NCBI RefSeq assembly: GCF_004354365.1
Contig: NZ_SJCY01000014.1
Span: forward strand, 1-64,000
Source of the DNA: Pedobacter changchengzhani
Lineage (GTDB): Bacteria > Bacteroidota > Bacteroidia > Sphingobacteriales > Sphingobacteriaceae
DNA length: 64,000 bases
Reading direction: 5' to 3'
Positions 35,611-44,891 of the stretch are shown here, one piece after another. Position 1 is the stretch's first letter, and each line of letters opens with the position of its first letter. The translations under genes were made by a program, and so were the position numbers. The notes under the pieces were generated by a model, which worked only from the letters and a program-made list of their open reading frames with translations, was not told where the DNA came from and made no database searches.

Positions 35611-36504
35611 TCACACCTTAGTTTTTTCTAAATTTTCTTCTATCAAAACTTTAATCAATCCATCGGCCATACCAACTTTGGGTACATAAATTTCGTCAAT
35701 TTCTGCCCACTTCATTAACGTTAAATATATTTCGCAAGCTGGAATAATTACGTCTGCCCTATCGGGATTTAGGCCTAAAATTTCGATTCTATCTTTTAAA
35801 GAAAAATCGCTTAACTTTTTATAAATGGAACTTAATTTTTGGATAGATAATGGTGCACTGTCTTTTTCATCGGCCATTCTAAACAACTTATTAATATTAC
35901 CTCCAGTACCAATACCCGCCAACTTTTTATAATGATCTGTATTTTCTTGCACCCAAGCCTTCATTTCATCCCAAGTTTCTTGCTTATCTTGATGATCTAA
36001 CATCCTGATGGTACCAATATTAAACGATTTGGATGCGGTTAAACTTCCTTTTACAAAAACAGAAAGTTCGGTGCTTCCGCCACCAACATCAATATACAAA
36101 TATGTTTTATTTTGGTCTAAATCTTTTTCAACGTGGTTGGCATAAATTATATCCGCTTCTCGCTGCCCTGCAATAATTTCGAGGTTAATATCGGCTTGCT
36201 TTTTAATTAGCTTAACAATATCGTTACCATTTTTGGCCTCACGCATGGCCGAAGTTGCACAAGCCAAATATTCGGTAACGCCGTAAACATCCATTAGCTT
36301 TTTAAATGCAAGCATCGTGTTTACTAAATCGGTAGTTTTCTTAGCAGAAATGATTTGATTTAAAAATGCATCATCTCCCAAACGTAACGGAACCCTGATG
36401 AGGGTATTTTTTTTATACTTATAACCGTCTTTACTTTTACTTATATCTGCAATTAGCAAACGTATTGCGTTCGATCCTATATCTATCGCTGCATATCTCA
36501 ACAT
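35611..36504 (-). CDS. ppx: Exopolyphosphatase / Ppx-GppA phosphatase
   Basis: A 297-residue ASKHA-fold phosphatase. The phosphate-1 motif AIDIGSNAIRLLIADI is at residues 6-21, phosphate-2 YIDVGGGSTELSVF near 137-150, and GTGGNINKLF near 198. It hydrolyses terminal phosphates of polyphosphate or the pppGpp gamma-phosphate. It lacks the C-terminal HD-like domain of longer homologues. It follows ppk by a single base, so the two are co-transcribed, as is common. Confidence 0.93.
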   Translation of the reverse strand: MLRYAAIDIGSNAIRLLIADISKSKDGYKYKKNTLIRVPLRLGDDAFLNQIISAKKTTDLVNTMLAFKKLMDVYGVTEYLACATSAMREAKNGNDIVKLIKKQADINLEIIAGQREADIIYANHVEKDLDQNKTYLYIDVGGGSTELSVFVKGSLTASKSFNIGTIRMLDHQDKQETWDEMKAWVQENTDHYKKLAGIGTGGNINKLFRMADEKDSAPLSIQKLSSIYKKLSDFSLKDRIEILGLNPDRADVIIPACEIYLTLMKWAEIDEIYVPKVGMADGLIKVLIEENLEKTKV

Positions 36505-36505
36505 G

Positions 36506-38563
36506 TTATTGGTGCTTGGTTTTTAAATAATTATAAATTGCCACTTGTGCCCTAGTCTTTTTCACCAATCTGTTTTTATGGTATTTATTGTTATTTAGGA
36601 TATTTATTTCTCGTGATTTGGTGTTATCCTGCAACTGTATATCAATAATATCCAATATTTCTTGTTTTACGTCGGCCTCTAAAATAGGAAAGCCAACTTC
36701 AACCCGGTGTTCAAAATTTCGGCTCATTAAATCGGCAGATGATAAGTACATGTCGTTTTTACCATTGTTGCCAAAGATATAAATGCGAGCGTGTTCTAAA
36801 AATTTATCAATAATACTAATTACCGTAATGTTTTCGCTAAAGCCTTTTACGCCCGGTACCAAACAACAAATCCCTCTAATAATAAGTTTAATTTTTACGC
36901 CAGCGTTACTTGCTTGGTAAAGTTTTTCAATAATACCTTCATCCGCCAGGCTATTCACTTTTAACAAAATGTAGGCAATTTTCCCTTGTTTGGCATTTCT
37001 AATTTCTCGATTAATAAAATTATAAAGCTTACTTCGGCTTTCTAATGGCGAAACTATTAAATACTTAAATCCCTTCGTTACCGTACGCTTGGTTAGCGCA
37101 TCAAAAAGTTTAACTAAATCGCCCGTAATTTCTTTGCGTGCGGTAAAAAGGCTATGGTCGCAATATAATCCAGCAGTTTTTTCATTAAAATTTCCCGTGG
37201 CTAAATTGGCGTAATAAACTGGTTTTTCTTTCTCTATTCTTTTAATTAAGCAAATTTTAGAATGAACTTTGTAGTCTGTTAGCCCGTAACTCACTTTTAC
37301 GCCTTCTTCCAACAACCTGCTCGTCCAATAAATATTGGCCTGTTCATCAAACCTAGCTTTCAACTCTACCAAAACAGAAACACTTTTACCGTTTTTAGCG
37401 GCGTTAATTAAAGCGTTAATAACCTTAGAATCTTCAGCCAAACGGTATAAAGTAATTTGTATTTCCGTAACTTTTGGATCTATCGCAGCCTCACGCAGGA
37501 AAAGAATTATATAATCATACGATTGATAAGGCAAGTTTACCAAATAATCCTTTTGGGCTACCTTGGCAAAAATACTTTGCGTTCGATGCAAGCCAAAAAC
37601 TTTTAAGGGCACGTTTGGCACGTACTCCAACTCTTTGCCACCCACGTTTGGAAAGGCAATAAAATCGCCAAATTTATGGTATCTATTGCCCGGAATTAAG
37701 CTCTCTACCTCCAACTTTAATTTATTAACTAAAACAGTCAACATATTTAGCGGAATGGCAGAATCGTAAAGCAAGCGCATCGGTTTTCCTTTTTTGCGTT
37801 TCTCAATACTACTTTTTAACTCATCAATAAATTTATCGCTAATACTATTATCAATGTCCAACTCCGCATCTCTTGTTAGCTGTATGGAGTACGCCTCTAA
37901 ACTATCATAAGTAAAAATATAGAAGATATCGTTTAAACAATACCTAACAATGTCTTCAGCCAAAATGATAAACTTTAATCCGTTAGTTTCTGGTAAAACT
38001 AAAAACCTCGATAATTTAGGTGGCATTTCAATTAATGCGTATCGATCTTTTACTTTAGAATCGTTTTTTGATAATTTAACAAAGAAGTAAAGATACCGAT
38101 CCTTAAGTTCTGGAAAAGGTTTATCCATATCAATCATAATCGGCACTAAATTGGATAAAATTTTATCCCTAAAATGATTTCTAACAAACTCTCCCCTGCT
38201 TACATTTAACTGCGTATCATTTAGTATGAAAATACGATTTTGAGCAAGTTCATTAATTAACGTGGCTTGAAAAAGTTTATCAAATCGCTTTTCCTGTTTA
38301 ACAACGATATTTTTGATCTCATTTAGGATTTTTTTAGGATTATAACCCAAAAGGGCTTTTGCCTTATCGTTTAAATTGCTTAAACGGGTTAACGTTGCCA
38401 CCCTAACACGGTAAAATTCTTCAAGATTGGAAGAAAAAATCGATAAAAATTTAATCCGCTCGATAAGCGGAACAGTTTCATCTGAAGCTTCTTGCAAAAC
38501 GCGCTCATTAAAATATAACCAACTGATTTCTCGGTTTACAAAAGGAATTTTTTTCTTATCCAT
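36506..38563 (-). CDS. ppk: Polyphosphate kinase 1
   Basis: A 685-residue membrane-associated kinase that reversibly makes polyphosphate from ATP. N-terminal domain FVNREISWLYFNERVLQEA; catalytic phospholipase-D-like domains with the autophosphorylated His in YKVHSKICLIKR (near residue 431) and a second in FLEHARIYIFG (near 588). Length agrees with the family. It is transcribed with ppx. Together with PPK2 (19.4 kb) it gives the cell two routes for polyP. Confidence 0.95.
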   Translation of the reverse strand: MDKKKIPFVNREISWLYFNERVLQEASDETVPLIERIKFLSIFSSNLEEFYRVRVATLTRLSNLNDKAKALLGYNPKKILNEIKNIVVKQEKRFDKLFQATLINELAQNRIFILNDTQLNVSRGEFVRNHFRDKILSNLVPIMIDMDKPFPELKDRYLYFFVKLSKNDSKVKDRYALIEMPPKLSRFLVLPETNGLKFIILAEDIVRYCLNDIFYIFTYDSLEAYSIQLTRDAELDIDNSISDKFIDELKSSIEKRKKGKPMRLLYDSAIPLNMLTVLVNKLKLEVESLIPGNRYHKFGDFIAFPNVGGKELEYVPNVPLKVFGLHRTQSIFAKVAQKDYLVNLPYQSYDYIILFLREAAIDPKVTEIQITLYRLAEDSKVINALINAAKNGKSVSVLVELKARFDEQANIYWTSRLLEEGVKVSYGLTDYKVHSKICLIKRIEKEKPVYYANLATGNFNEKTAGLYCDHSLFTARKEITGDLVKLFDALTKRTVTKGFKYLIVSPLESRSKLYNFINREIRNAKQGKIAYILLKVNSLADEGIIEKLYQASNAGVKIKLIIRGICCLVPGVKGFSENITVISIIDKFLEHARIYIFGNNGKNDMYLSSADLMSRNFEHRVEVGFPILEADVKQEILDIIDIQLQDNTKSREINILNNNKYHKNRLVKKTRAQVAIYNYLKTKHQ

Positions 38564-38645
38564 TAAAAATAACGCTTAACTCTAAATTTAGTTCAAAGCA
38601 ACATAATTATAAGTTAAATTAATGTTAATCTTTTCATCGTTCAAT

Positions 38646-39266
38646 CTATTTTTTTTCTGCTGGTTTTACCGTCTTCTTCGCTACTGGTTTAGCTGTAGCA
38701 ACCACAGGCACTTTTTTTACAGCCAAAGTTGCAACTTTTTTTACTGGCGCAACGCGTTTCGCTACATCAACTTTTTTGGCAACAGCTGGTTTGGTTACAT
38801 TTTCTACCTTTTTAACAACTTCTTTCGCTGTTTTTTGTACAGTTTTAACTGGTTTTGAAATTGCCTTTACCACTTTTTTCTCTGATGCAATGGCGCCAAC
38901 TTTTACGCTTTGTACAACAGGTTTAGCTTTAGCAACAGCCTTTTTTACCACTTTTTTAACTTTCTTTTCGGCTTTAGTAACTGGTTTTTTTATGGCCACT
39001 TTCTTTACATCCTTCTTTACATCATTTTTCGACTTTTTTAAATCGTCTACTTTATTATCGACAGCATTTTTAACATTTTTAAACTGTTTCGATAACTTTA
39101 AAGCCACCATTTTACCTACATTTGCAATGTCTTCACCAATAGTTTCAACATCGTGACCTAAGTTTTTTACTACGGCTAAAAACTGTTCGGTTAAAGTTTT
39201 TTCGAGTTGTTTTTTAACAGCTTTTTTAACAGCTTTTTTTGTCGATTTTGTTTTTGTGGATTTCAT
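38646..39266 (-). CDS. Histone H1-like Lys/Ala/Val-rich protein
   Basis: A 206-residue highly basic protein. Residues 20-75 form an amphipathic, possibly structured helix region (LTEQFLAVVKNLGHDVETIGEDIANVG), while both ends and the C-terminal two thirds are KKAV/KKPV/KKVA-rich, like the tail of eukaryotic H1 and of bacterial Hc1-type nucleoid proteins. A role in DNA compaction is likely. The Lys-rich repetitive body gives long shadow frames on the other strand that should be ignored. Confidence 0.8.
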   Translation of the reverse strand: MKSTKTKSTKKAVKKAVKKQLEKTLTEQFLAVVKNLGHDVETIGEDIANVGKMVALKLSKQFKNVKNAVDNKVDDLKKSKNDVKKDVKKVAIKKPVTKAEKKVKKVVKKAVAKAKPVVQSVKVGAIASEKKVVKAISKPVKTVQKTAKEVVKKVENVTKPAVAKKVDVAKRVAPVKKVATLAVKKVPVVATAKPVAKKTVKPAEKK

Positions 39267-39341
39267 AATATTTTTCGTTTTTTTGTAAAGTAGATCAATA
39301 ACTAAATCTACGTATTAATTTAATTTTTTAAAGCCAAAACC

Positions 39342-39833
39342 ATGCCTTCTTTTGATATTGTAAGTAAAGTAGATGCTCAAACTCTTGATAATGCAATTAA
39401 TAACGCTAAAAAAGAGATATTAAATCGTTACGATTTTAATTCGTCTAAAAGTACAGTCGAATTGGATAAAAAAACGAACATGATTACCATCGTTACTGAG
39501 GATGATATGCGCTTAAAAGCGATTGAAGATTCCATCATTTCTAGAATGATGAAGCAAGGTTTGGATTCGAAAAGTTTAGATTTTAGAAAAGAACAACAAG
39601 CCTCTGGTAATATGATTCGTAAAGAAATTAGTATTAAAGAAGGCTTGGACAAAGAAGCTGCTAAAAAAGTTGTCGCCAAAATTAAGGCAAGTAACCTAAA
39701 AGTGCAAGCCTCTATAATGGACGATCAAGTAAGGGTAACAGCCAAAAAGATTGACGATTTGCAAGCGGTAATGAGCCTTTGTAGAGGAGAAAATTTTGAG
39801 CAACCTTTACAGTTTATTAATATGAGAAATTAA
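39342..39833 (+). CDS. yajQ: YajQ-family nucleotide-binding protein
   Basis: A 163-residue double ferredoxin-like protein. It starts MPSFDIVSKVDAQTLDNAIN, exactly as in the family. The conserved KEISIKEGLDKEAAKKVVAKIK follows near residue 95. Some YajQ proteins bind cyclic di-GMP or act as phage-transcription helpers. The specific partner here is unknown. It is convergent with prmC. Confidence 0.94.
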   Translation: MPSFDIVSKVDAQTLDNAINNAKKEILNRYDFNSSKSTVELDKKTNMITIVTEDDMRLKAIEDSIISRMMKQGLDSKSLDFRKEQQASGNMIRKEISIKEGLDKEAAKKVVAKIKASNLKVQASIMDDQVRVTAKKIDDLQAVMSLCRGENFEQPLQFINMRN

Positions 39834-39892
39834 TTGTTTTGAGCTCAGTATTATGGGTTGTAGGTTAGTTTAGAAAAAAACCGAACTACGAA

Positions 39893-40744
39893 CTAAACCT
39901 CAGCCTTAATCATTCTATCTTTTCCCTGCATATCTTTTCTTAATTCTGTATTTTTAAAGCCTTTGTTTTTTAACATATCTAAAGTTTGTACACCCAAATA
40001 TTCGTTGATTTCTAAAAATAACAAACCATTTTTATTGAGGTTTGATTTTGCAAAATCGGCTATTTTTTCATAAAAAATTAATGGTTGTTCATCGGCAACA
40101 AATAAAGCCAAATGAGGCTCAAAATTTAATACATTTTTGTGCATATTTTCTTTTTCTAACTCCCTTATGTACGGTGGATTACTAACCATTACATCAAATT
40201 TTTGTTCACTTTGATAAATCAGAATATCTGCACAAAAAAATGTTACATTAACGCTGTTCAATAATGCGTTTTTAGCAGCGATGGAAATGGCTTTGGTTGA
40301 AACATCCAAACCATGTACATTAAAATTTGATAAATGCTTTTTTAGTGATATCGGGATACATCCAGAGCCAGTACCAATATCCAAAATACTTAAATTTTCG
40401 GCTTTGCGTTCGTTAAGGTCGTTAATCATCCAATCCACCAATTCTTCTGTTTCAGGCCTCGGTATTAAAACATTTTCGTTTACCCGAAATATCGATCCAT
40501 AGAAATGTGCTTCGTCTAAAATATGCTGAATGGGTTTGCCAGTTTCGAGTAGCTTTAAAATCTGCAAAAGTGCTTCCTTTTCATCAACCGAAAATAATGT
40601 ATCCGCCTTTAAATTTCTCACTTCGTTAAACGAAAGATTTAAAACTTTCTCCAATGCTAAGTTTAGCAATAAGGTAATTTCCTCCTGCTCGTACAGAGAT
40701 TTAAGTTGGGTTTTAAATTCGACTTCTAAAGCTTTAATTAACAT
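39893..40744 (-). CDS. prmC: Release factor glutamine methyltransferase
   Basis: A 283-residue SAM-dependent enzyme that methylates the Gln of the GGQ motif in release factors. SAM site ILDIGTGSGCIPISL and the NPPYIRE motif that holds the target glutamine. The upstream M used here is the start at MLIKALEVEFK, which fits the family better than a start 18 bp earlier. The start faces the divergent ribD with about 80 bp between. Confidence 0.93.
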   Translation of the reverse strand: MLIKALEVEFKTQLKSLYEQEEITLLLNLALEKVLNLSFNEVRNLKADTLFSVDEKEALLQILKLLETGKPIQHILDEAHFYGSIFRVNENVLIPRPETEELVDWMINDLNERKAENLSILDIGTGSGCIPISLKKHLSNFNVHGLDVSTKAISIAAKNALLNSVNVTFFCADILIYQSEQKFDVMVSNPPYIRELEKENMHKNVLNFEPHLALFVADEQPLIFYEKIADFAKSNLNKNGLLFLEINEYLGVQTLDMLKNKGFKNTELRKDMQGKDRMIKAEV

Positions 40745-40827
40745 AGCCTGTAAAATTAGCAATTTTGTTATTACACCAATTCTATTTAAGAAATTATCAT
40801 CATGCTTTTTTTAGTATTTTTGACCCA

Positions 40828-41874
40828 ATGGTGGATGAAATTTACATGAATCGTTGTTTAGAACTTGCAAACTTGGGTAGCGGAAATGTTAGTCCGAACC
40901 CAATGGTGGGCTGCGTAATTGTGGCTGGCGAGCAAATTATTGGCGAAGGCTACCACAGGCAATACGGACAAGCGCATGCCGAGCCGAATGCTGTAAAAGC
41001 AGTATTCGACCGTTTTGGAATCGATGCAGACAGTTTATTAAAAAAAGCCACTGCGTACGTAAATCTGGAACCGTGTGCACACTTTGGAAAAACGCCGCCA
41101 TGTGCCGATTTATTTGTAAAACATCAGTTAAAAAAAGTGGTTATAGGCAATACCGATCCATTTTCTGGTGTTGATGGAAAAGGAATTGAGAAATTAAAAA
41201 ATGCAGGTATAGAAGTTATAACCGGGGTTTTAAAAGCTGAGTGCGAATATTTTAACCGTAGGTTTTTTACCAGAATAAAGAAACAAAGACCATACATTAT
41301 TTTAAAATGGGCAGAAACGGCAAATGGATATTTCGGTACTACCAACGGTACGCAAAAATGGATTAGTGGACCTCTGGCGAAACGCTTATCTCATAAATGG
41401 CGAACCGAAGAAGATGCAATTTTGGTAGGTAAAAATACAGCAATGATCGATAACCCAACTTTAACGGCTAGAAACTGGACCGGGAAAAATCCAACTCGAT
41501 TGGTCATCGACAAAAATTTGGAAATTCCAACCACGCATAATATGTTTAATAGGGAAGCAAAAACCATCATTTTTAATGAGGTTAAGACAGATGTTTCAGA
41601 AAATATTCATTACATCCAGATGGAAGATATGCACTTTTACCTTCCTCAAAAAATAGCTTTTCAATTGTATTTAATGGATATTCAATCGGTGATAATTGAA
41701 GGTGGTGTAAGTATTCTAAACCAATTTTTAGATGCAAATCTTTGGGATGAAGCAAGAATATTTCAATCAGAAAGTAATTGGAGCAGTGGAATGAAGGCGC
41801 CAAAAATTAATGGATTTTTAACGGAAGCTGTACAAATTGGAATAGACAAACTTAACTTATACGCAAACAAATGA
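40828..41874 (+). CDS. ribD: Bifunctional riboflavin biosynthesis protein RibD
   Basis: A 348-residue deaminase-reductase for the second and third steps of riboflavin synthesis. The start MVDEIYMNRCLELANLGSG matches the family, so an ORF extension beginning at 40765 is rejected. The deaminase Zn site shows HAEPNAV and EPCAHFGKTPPC; the C-terminal reductase has the NADPH-binding region near SIIEGGVSILNQF-like VIIEGGVS. The stop overlaps the next start (ATGA). No other rib genes are present, so the pathway is scattered. Confidence 0.94.
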   Translation: MVDEIYMNRCLELANLGSGNVSPNPMVGCVIVAGEQIIGEGYHRQYGQAHAEPNAVKAVFDRFGIDADSLLKKATAYVNLEPCAHFGKTPPCADLFVKHQLKKVVIGNTDPFSGVDGKGIEKLKNAGIEVITGVLKAECEYFNRRFFTRIKKQRPYIILKWAETANGYFGTTNGTQKWISGPLAKRLSHKWRTEEDAILVGKNTAMIDNPTLTARNWTGKNPTRLVIDKNLEIPTTHNMFNREAKTIIFNEVKTDVSENIHYIQMEDMHFYLPQKIAFQLYLMDIQSVIIEGGVSILNQFLDANLWDEARIFQSESNWSSGMKAPKINGFLTEAVQIGIDKLNLYANK

Positions 41875-42737
41875 TTTATATAATTTTAAGTATTTGTTGT
41901 AGCGTAATTGTTGCTATTTTATTAAAATTAGCTAAGCGATATCAAATCAACATTATACAGGCGGTAATAAGTAATTACCTAATGGCCATTGTTTTATGCT
42001 ACTTTTTTTTCAAACCCAATCTCAATTTTATTACAACAAATGCGCCATGGGCAATATATTTATCGTTAGGTATTTTATTGCCTAGCATTTTTTTATTCTT
42101 AGCTGCTTCCATAAAAAACTTAGGTATCGTAAAAACAGATATTGCGCAGCGCCTTTCGTTGTTTATACCCATTTTAGCGGCGTATTTTCTTTTTAAAGAA
42201 GATTTTAGTCTTGTAAAATTTTTAGGTTTAGGAACTGGCTTTTTGGCCATACTTTTCACATTTATCCGGAAATCAGAAAACAACAAGGAAATTAAAAACT
42301 GGATTTACCCAGTAACTGTTTTTGTTGGTTTTGGAGTGATTGATGTACTGTTTAAACAAGTTGCACTCAATAAAGCTATTCCATACACCACATCATTATT
42401 CACCATTTTTTGTATTGCATTTTTAGTTGCCACAATAATTGTTTTGGTAAAAGTAATTAATCATAGAACTAAAATTCAGTTGGTAAATTTAGGCTGTGGT
42501 TTAATATTGGGTTTATTTAATTTCGGGAACATTTTATTTTATTTAAAGGCACATCAGTATTTTTCCAAAAATCCATCAACAGTATTCGGTGCAATGAATT
42601 TGGGCGTAATCGCTTTGGGTACGCTAATTGGCGTTTTAATTTTTAAAGAAAAATTATCAGTGCTCAATTATATTGGTATTCTGTTGGCAATTTGTGCAGT
42701 GCTGCTCATTACAATCTCTCAATTATATGCTGTTTGA
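41871..42737 (+). CDS. EamA/DMT-superfamily transporter
   Basis: A 288-residue membrane protein with about ten helices, in two homologous halves typical of drug/metabolite transporters. The N-half includes NYLMAIVLCYFF and the C-half GTLIGVLIFKEKLSVLNYIGI, the usual ending with ILLAICAVLLI. The substrate is unknown. It overlaps ribD by 4 bp and yigZ by 11 bp, so it is in an operon. Confidence 0.88.
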   Translation: MIYIILSICCSVIVAILLKLAKRYQINIIQAVISNYLMAIVLCYFFFKPNLNFITTNAPWAIYLSLGILLPSIFLFLAASIKNLGIVKTDIAQRLSLFIPILAAYFLFKEDFSLVKFLGLGTGFLAILFTFIRKSENNKEIKNWIYPVTVFVGFGVIDVLFKQVALNKAIPYTTSLFTIFCIAFLVATIIVLVKVINHRTKIQLVNLGCGLILGLFNFGNILFYLKAHQYFSKNPSTVFGAMNLGVIALGTLIGVLIFKEKLSVLNYIGILLAICAVLLITISQLYAV

Positions 42738-43341
42738 TGATTCTTATAAAACGATAATTACTGTATCAGAAGGTATTTTTAGAGATAAGGGAAGCAAATT
42801 TATTGCGTATGCTTATCCAATTAAAAATGAGGAAGAAGTTAAGCCAATCATTACAAATTTAAAGTCTGCCCATGGCAAAGCAAGGCACTTTTGTTATGCT
42901 TATAGGTTAACGTCAGATCGTTCTATCTTTAGAATTAATGATGATGGAGAACCATCCGGCACCGCCGGTCGACCAATTTTAAATACCCTTTTATCAAAAG
43001 ATATTACCAATGTTTTAATTGTTGTTGTACGCTATTTTGGTGGCACGTTGTTAGGCGTGCCGGGTTTAATAAATGCTTACAAAACTGCGAGCCTTGAAGC
43101 GCTAAATAGCGCAGAGATAATTATCAAAACCATTAACGACATTTATGAGGTGAGTTTTCAATACCTCCAGATGAATGATGTGATGAAATTAATAAAAGAT
43201 GAAAGTTTAGAAATATTAACGCAAAAATTTGATATAGACTGTAGTTTAAAGATGGAAATTAGAAAAGCCCAACTTAAGCAAGTTTTAGGTAAATTTGAGA
43301 AAATGGAAGGTGTAAAATTATCTTATCAATACAGCAATTAA
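42727..43341 (+). CDS. yigZ: YigZ/IMPACT-family protein
   Basis: A 204-residue protein of the UPF0029 family. The start MLFDDSYKTIITVSEG is preferred over a start 54 bp upstream, which lies within the previous gene. Conserved segments are GKARHFCYAYRL, NDDGEPSGTAGRPIL, VVRYFGGTLLGVPGLI. Its cellular role is poorly understood, possibly in translation regulation. It overlaps the transporter gene by 11 bp. Confidence 0.92.
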   Translation: MLFDDSYKTIITVSEGIFRDKGSKFIAYAYPIKNEEEVKPIITNLKSAHGKARHFCYAYRLTSDRSIFRINDDGEPSGTAGRPILNTLLSKDITNVLIVVVRYFGGTLLGVPGLINAYKTASLEALNSAEIIIKTINDIYEVSFQYLQMNDVMKLIKDESLEILTQKFDIDCSLKMEIRKAQLKQVLGKFEKMEGVKLSYQYSN

Positions 43342-43389
43342 TTTGTAGTTTAAACACTTGCTTTCCTCTCAGCATTATAAATAGACATT

Positions 43390-44250
43390 ATGAAAATAGC
43401 AGAAAGTGATTTAATCCTAAATTCAGATGGATCGATATATCATCTAAATCTTCTACCTGAAGATGTTGCAGATACGGTAATTACGGTTGGCGATCCGGAT
43501 AGAGTTGGCGAAGTAAGTAAATATTTCGATTCTATTGATTACAAAAAAGGTAAACGCGAATTTATTACGCATACCGGTTTTGTGGGTAAAAAACGTGTAA
43601 CTGTACTTTCTACGGGCATTGGCACCGATAACATCGATATTGTTTTTAATGAACTTGATGCACTTGTAAATGTAGATTTCGAAAGTCGAACAGTAAAAAC
43701 CAAATTAAAATCTTTAAACATTATTCGTGTCGGTACATCTGGCGCAGTTCAACCTGATGTGCCGATGGGCACAATTTTAGCCTCATCTTATGGTTTAGGA
43801 ATGGATGCTTTAATGAATTATTATGTGCAAGATTTATCGCCAGATGAACAAAGCTTGTTAGGTGAGTTAGAAAACCATTTTAGCGACTTAAAAAATATTA
43901 ATCCGTACCTAACAGCAGCAAGTTCTAAACTGCTTAATACCATTGGTAAAAATATGGATAAGGGAATTACCGTTACCGCGCCAGGTTTTTATGCACCACA
44001 AGGCCGGCAGGTTAGGGCAAAAAACGCAGTACCAAACTTTATTGGCCTAATTAATAGTTTTAAAAGTGGGGATAACAGAATTACAAATTTAGAAATGGAG
44101 ACTGCGGGCATTTATGCGCTGGCAAAAATTTTAGGTCATCAAGCTTTATCTGTAAATGCAATTTTAGCCAGTAGAGTTAAATTAGAATTTAGCAAAGAGC
44201 CTAATATAATTGTAGAAAAAGCAATTAAAATGGTGCTCGAAAGTTTATAA
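43390..44250 (+). CDS. Nucleoside phosphorylase (uridine-phosphorylase-like)
   Basis: A 286-residue PNP/UDP-superfamily enzyme. VGDPDRVGEVSKYF near residue 33 binds phosphate; RVGTSGAVQ near 114 and the NLEMETAGIYALA region with the ribose-binding Met-Glu near 236-248 complete the site. It cleaves nucleosides to base and ribose-1-phosphate. The first 25 residues are a family-typical lead. Base specificity cannot be read with confidence. Confidence 0.9.
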   Translation: MKIAESDLILNSDGSIYHLNLLPEDVADTVITVGDPDRVGEVSKYFDSIDYKKGKREFITHTGFVGKKRVTVLSTGIGTDNIDIVFNELDALVNVDFESRTVKTKLKSLNIIRVGTSGAVQPDVPMGTILASSYGLGMDALMNYYVQDLSPDEQSLLGELENHFSDLKNINPYLTAASSKLLNTIGKNMDKGITVTAPGFYAPQGRQVRAKNAVPNFIGLINSFKSGDNRITNLEMETAGIYALAKILGHQALSVNAILASRVKLEFSKEPNIIVEKAIKMVLESL

Positions 44251-44279
44251 AAATTTAACAATACTAATTTATCCTATAC

Positions 44280-44891
44280 CTATAATAGCCCGCCAGCGTT
44301 TAAAACATGTACAATAGCCGGAAAAGTGTTTTTAAGCACTGGCACTAAATGTTTTTTATCTAACCAAACGGCTTCGTCAATTCCTTCCTCTTTTTGTGGT
44401 ATTAACTTAGGTTCGCCTTTAACAGTCATTTTATACCAATTGGTTTTTTTGAGGATAAATTTATTACCCAATGTATATACATGAAAGGTTTTGCAGAGCT
44501 TTTCTTCACGTTTTAAAATTTTTACGCCACACTCCTCTTCAACCTCTCTAACAGCCGTTTCTTTCATGTTTTCGCCAGTTTCGAGCTTTCCTTTTGGTAA
44601 ATCCCACTTTTTATTTCGAAAAATAAAAAGGTAATTTCCCTGCGCGCTTTCCACAAGTCCACCTGCTGCTTTAATTAGCGTACAACCCTTCTTAAGTTTA
44701 TTAAAGGTTTTTTTTGGTGTTTTAGAGAGTAAAATGTAATGCTTTTTACTGTTATACTTTAATTTTTTGGAAAATGTTTGTAAATCAAAATCCTGTAATT
44801 CAAGTTGTTGAATTTTTTCTGTCAATTGTGGTAAAACTTCTGCAATCAACAAGGTGTTATCGTTAATAAATATTCTGTAATTTTGTGCCAT
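44280..44891 (-). CDS. NUDIX hydrolase
   Basis: A 203-residue hydrolase. The Nudix box reads GKLETGENMKETAVREVEEE (near residue 116). The start MAQNYRIFINDN is chosen because it keeps a conserved-looking N-terminus; upstream codons run into pyrE. The substrate is unknown. Its ATG (44891-44889) overlaps the pyrE ATG (44890-44892) head to head by two bases. Confidence 0.88.
   Translation of the reverse strand: MAQNYRIFINDNTLLIAEVLPQLTEKIQQLELQDFDLQTFSKKLKYNSKKHYILLSKTPKKTFNKLKKGCTLIKAAGGLVESAQGNYLFIFRNKKWDLPKGKLETGENMKETAVREVEEECGVKILKREEKLCKTFHVYTLGNKFILKKTNWYKMTVKGEPKLIPQKEEGIDEAVWLDKKHLVPVLKNTFPAIVHVLNAGGLL

Noticed and set aside
38776..39156. 126-codon plus-strand frame rich in Thr/Phe
   Set aside because: It is the antisense shadow of the Lys-rich histone-like gene; composition is only explained by that gene.
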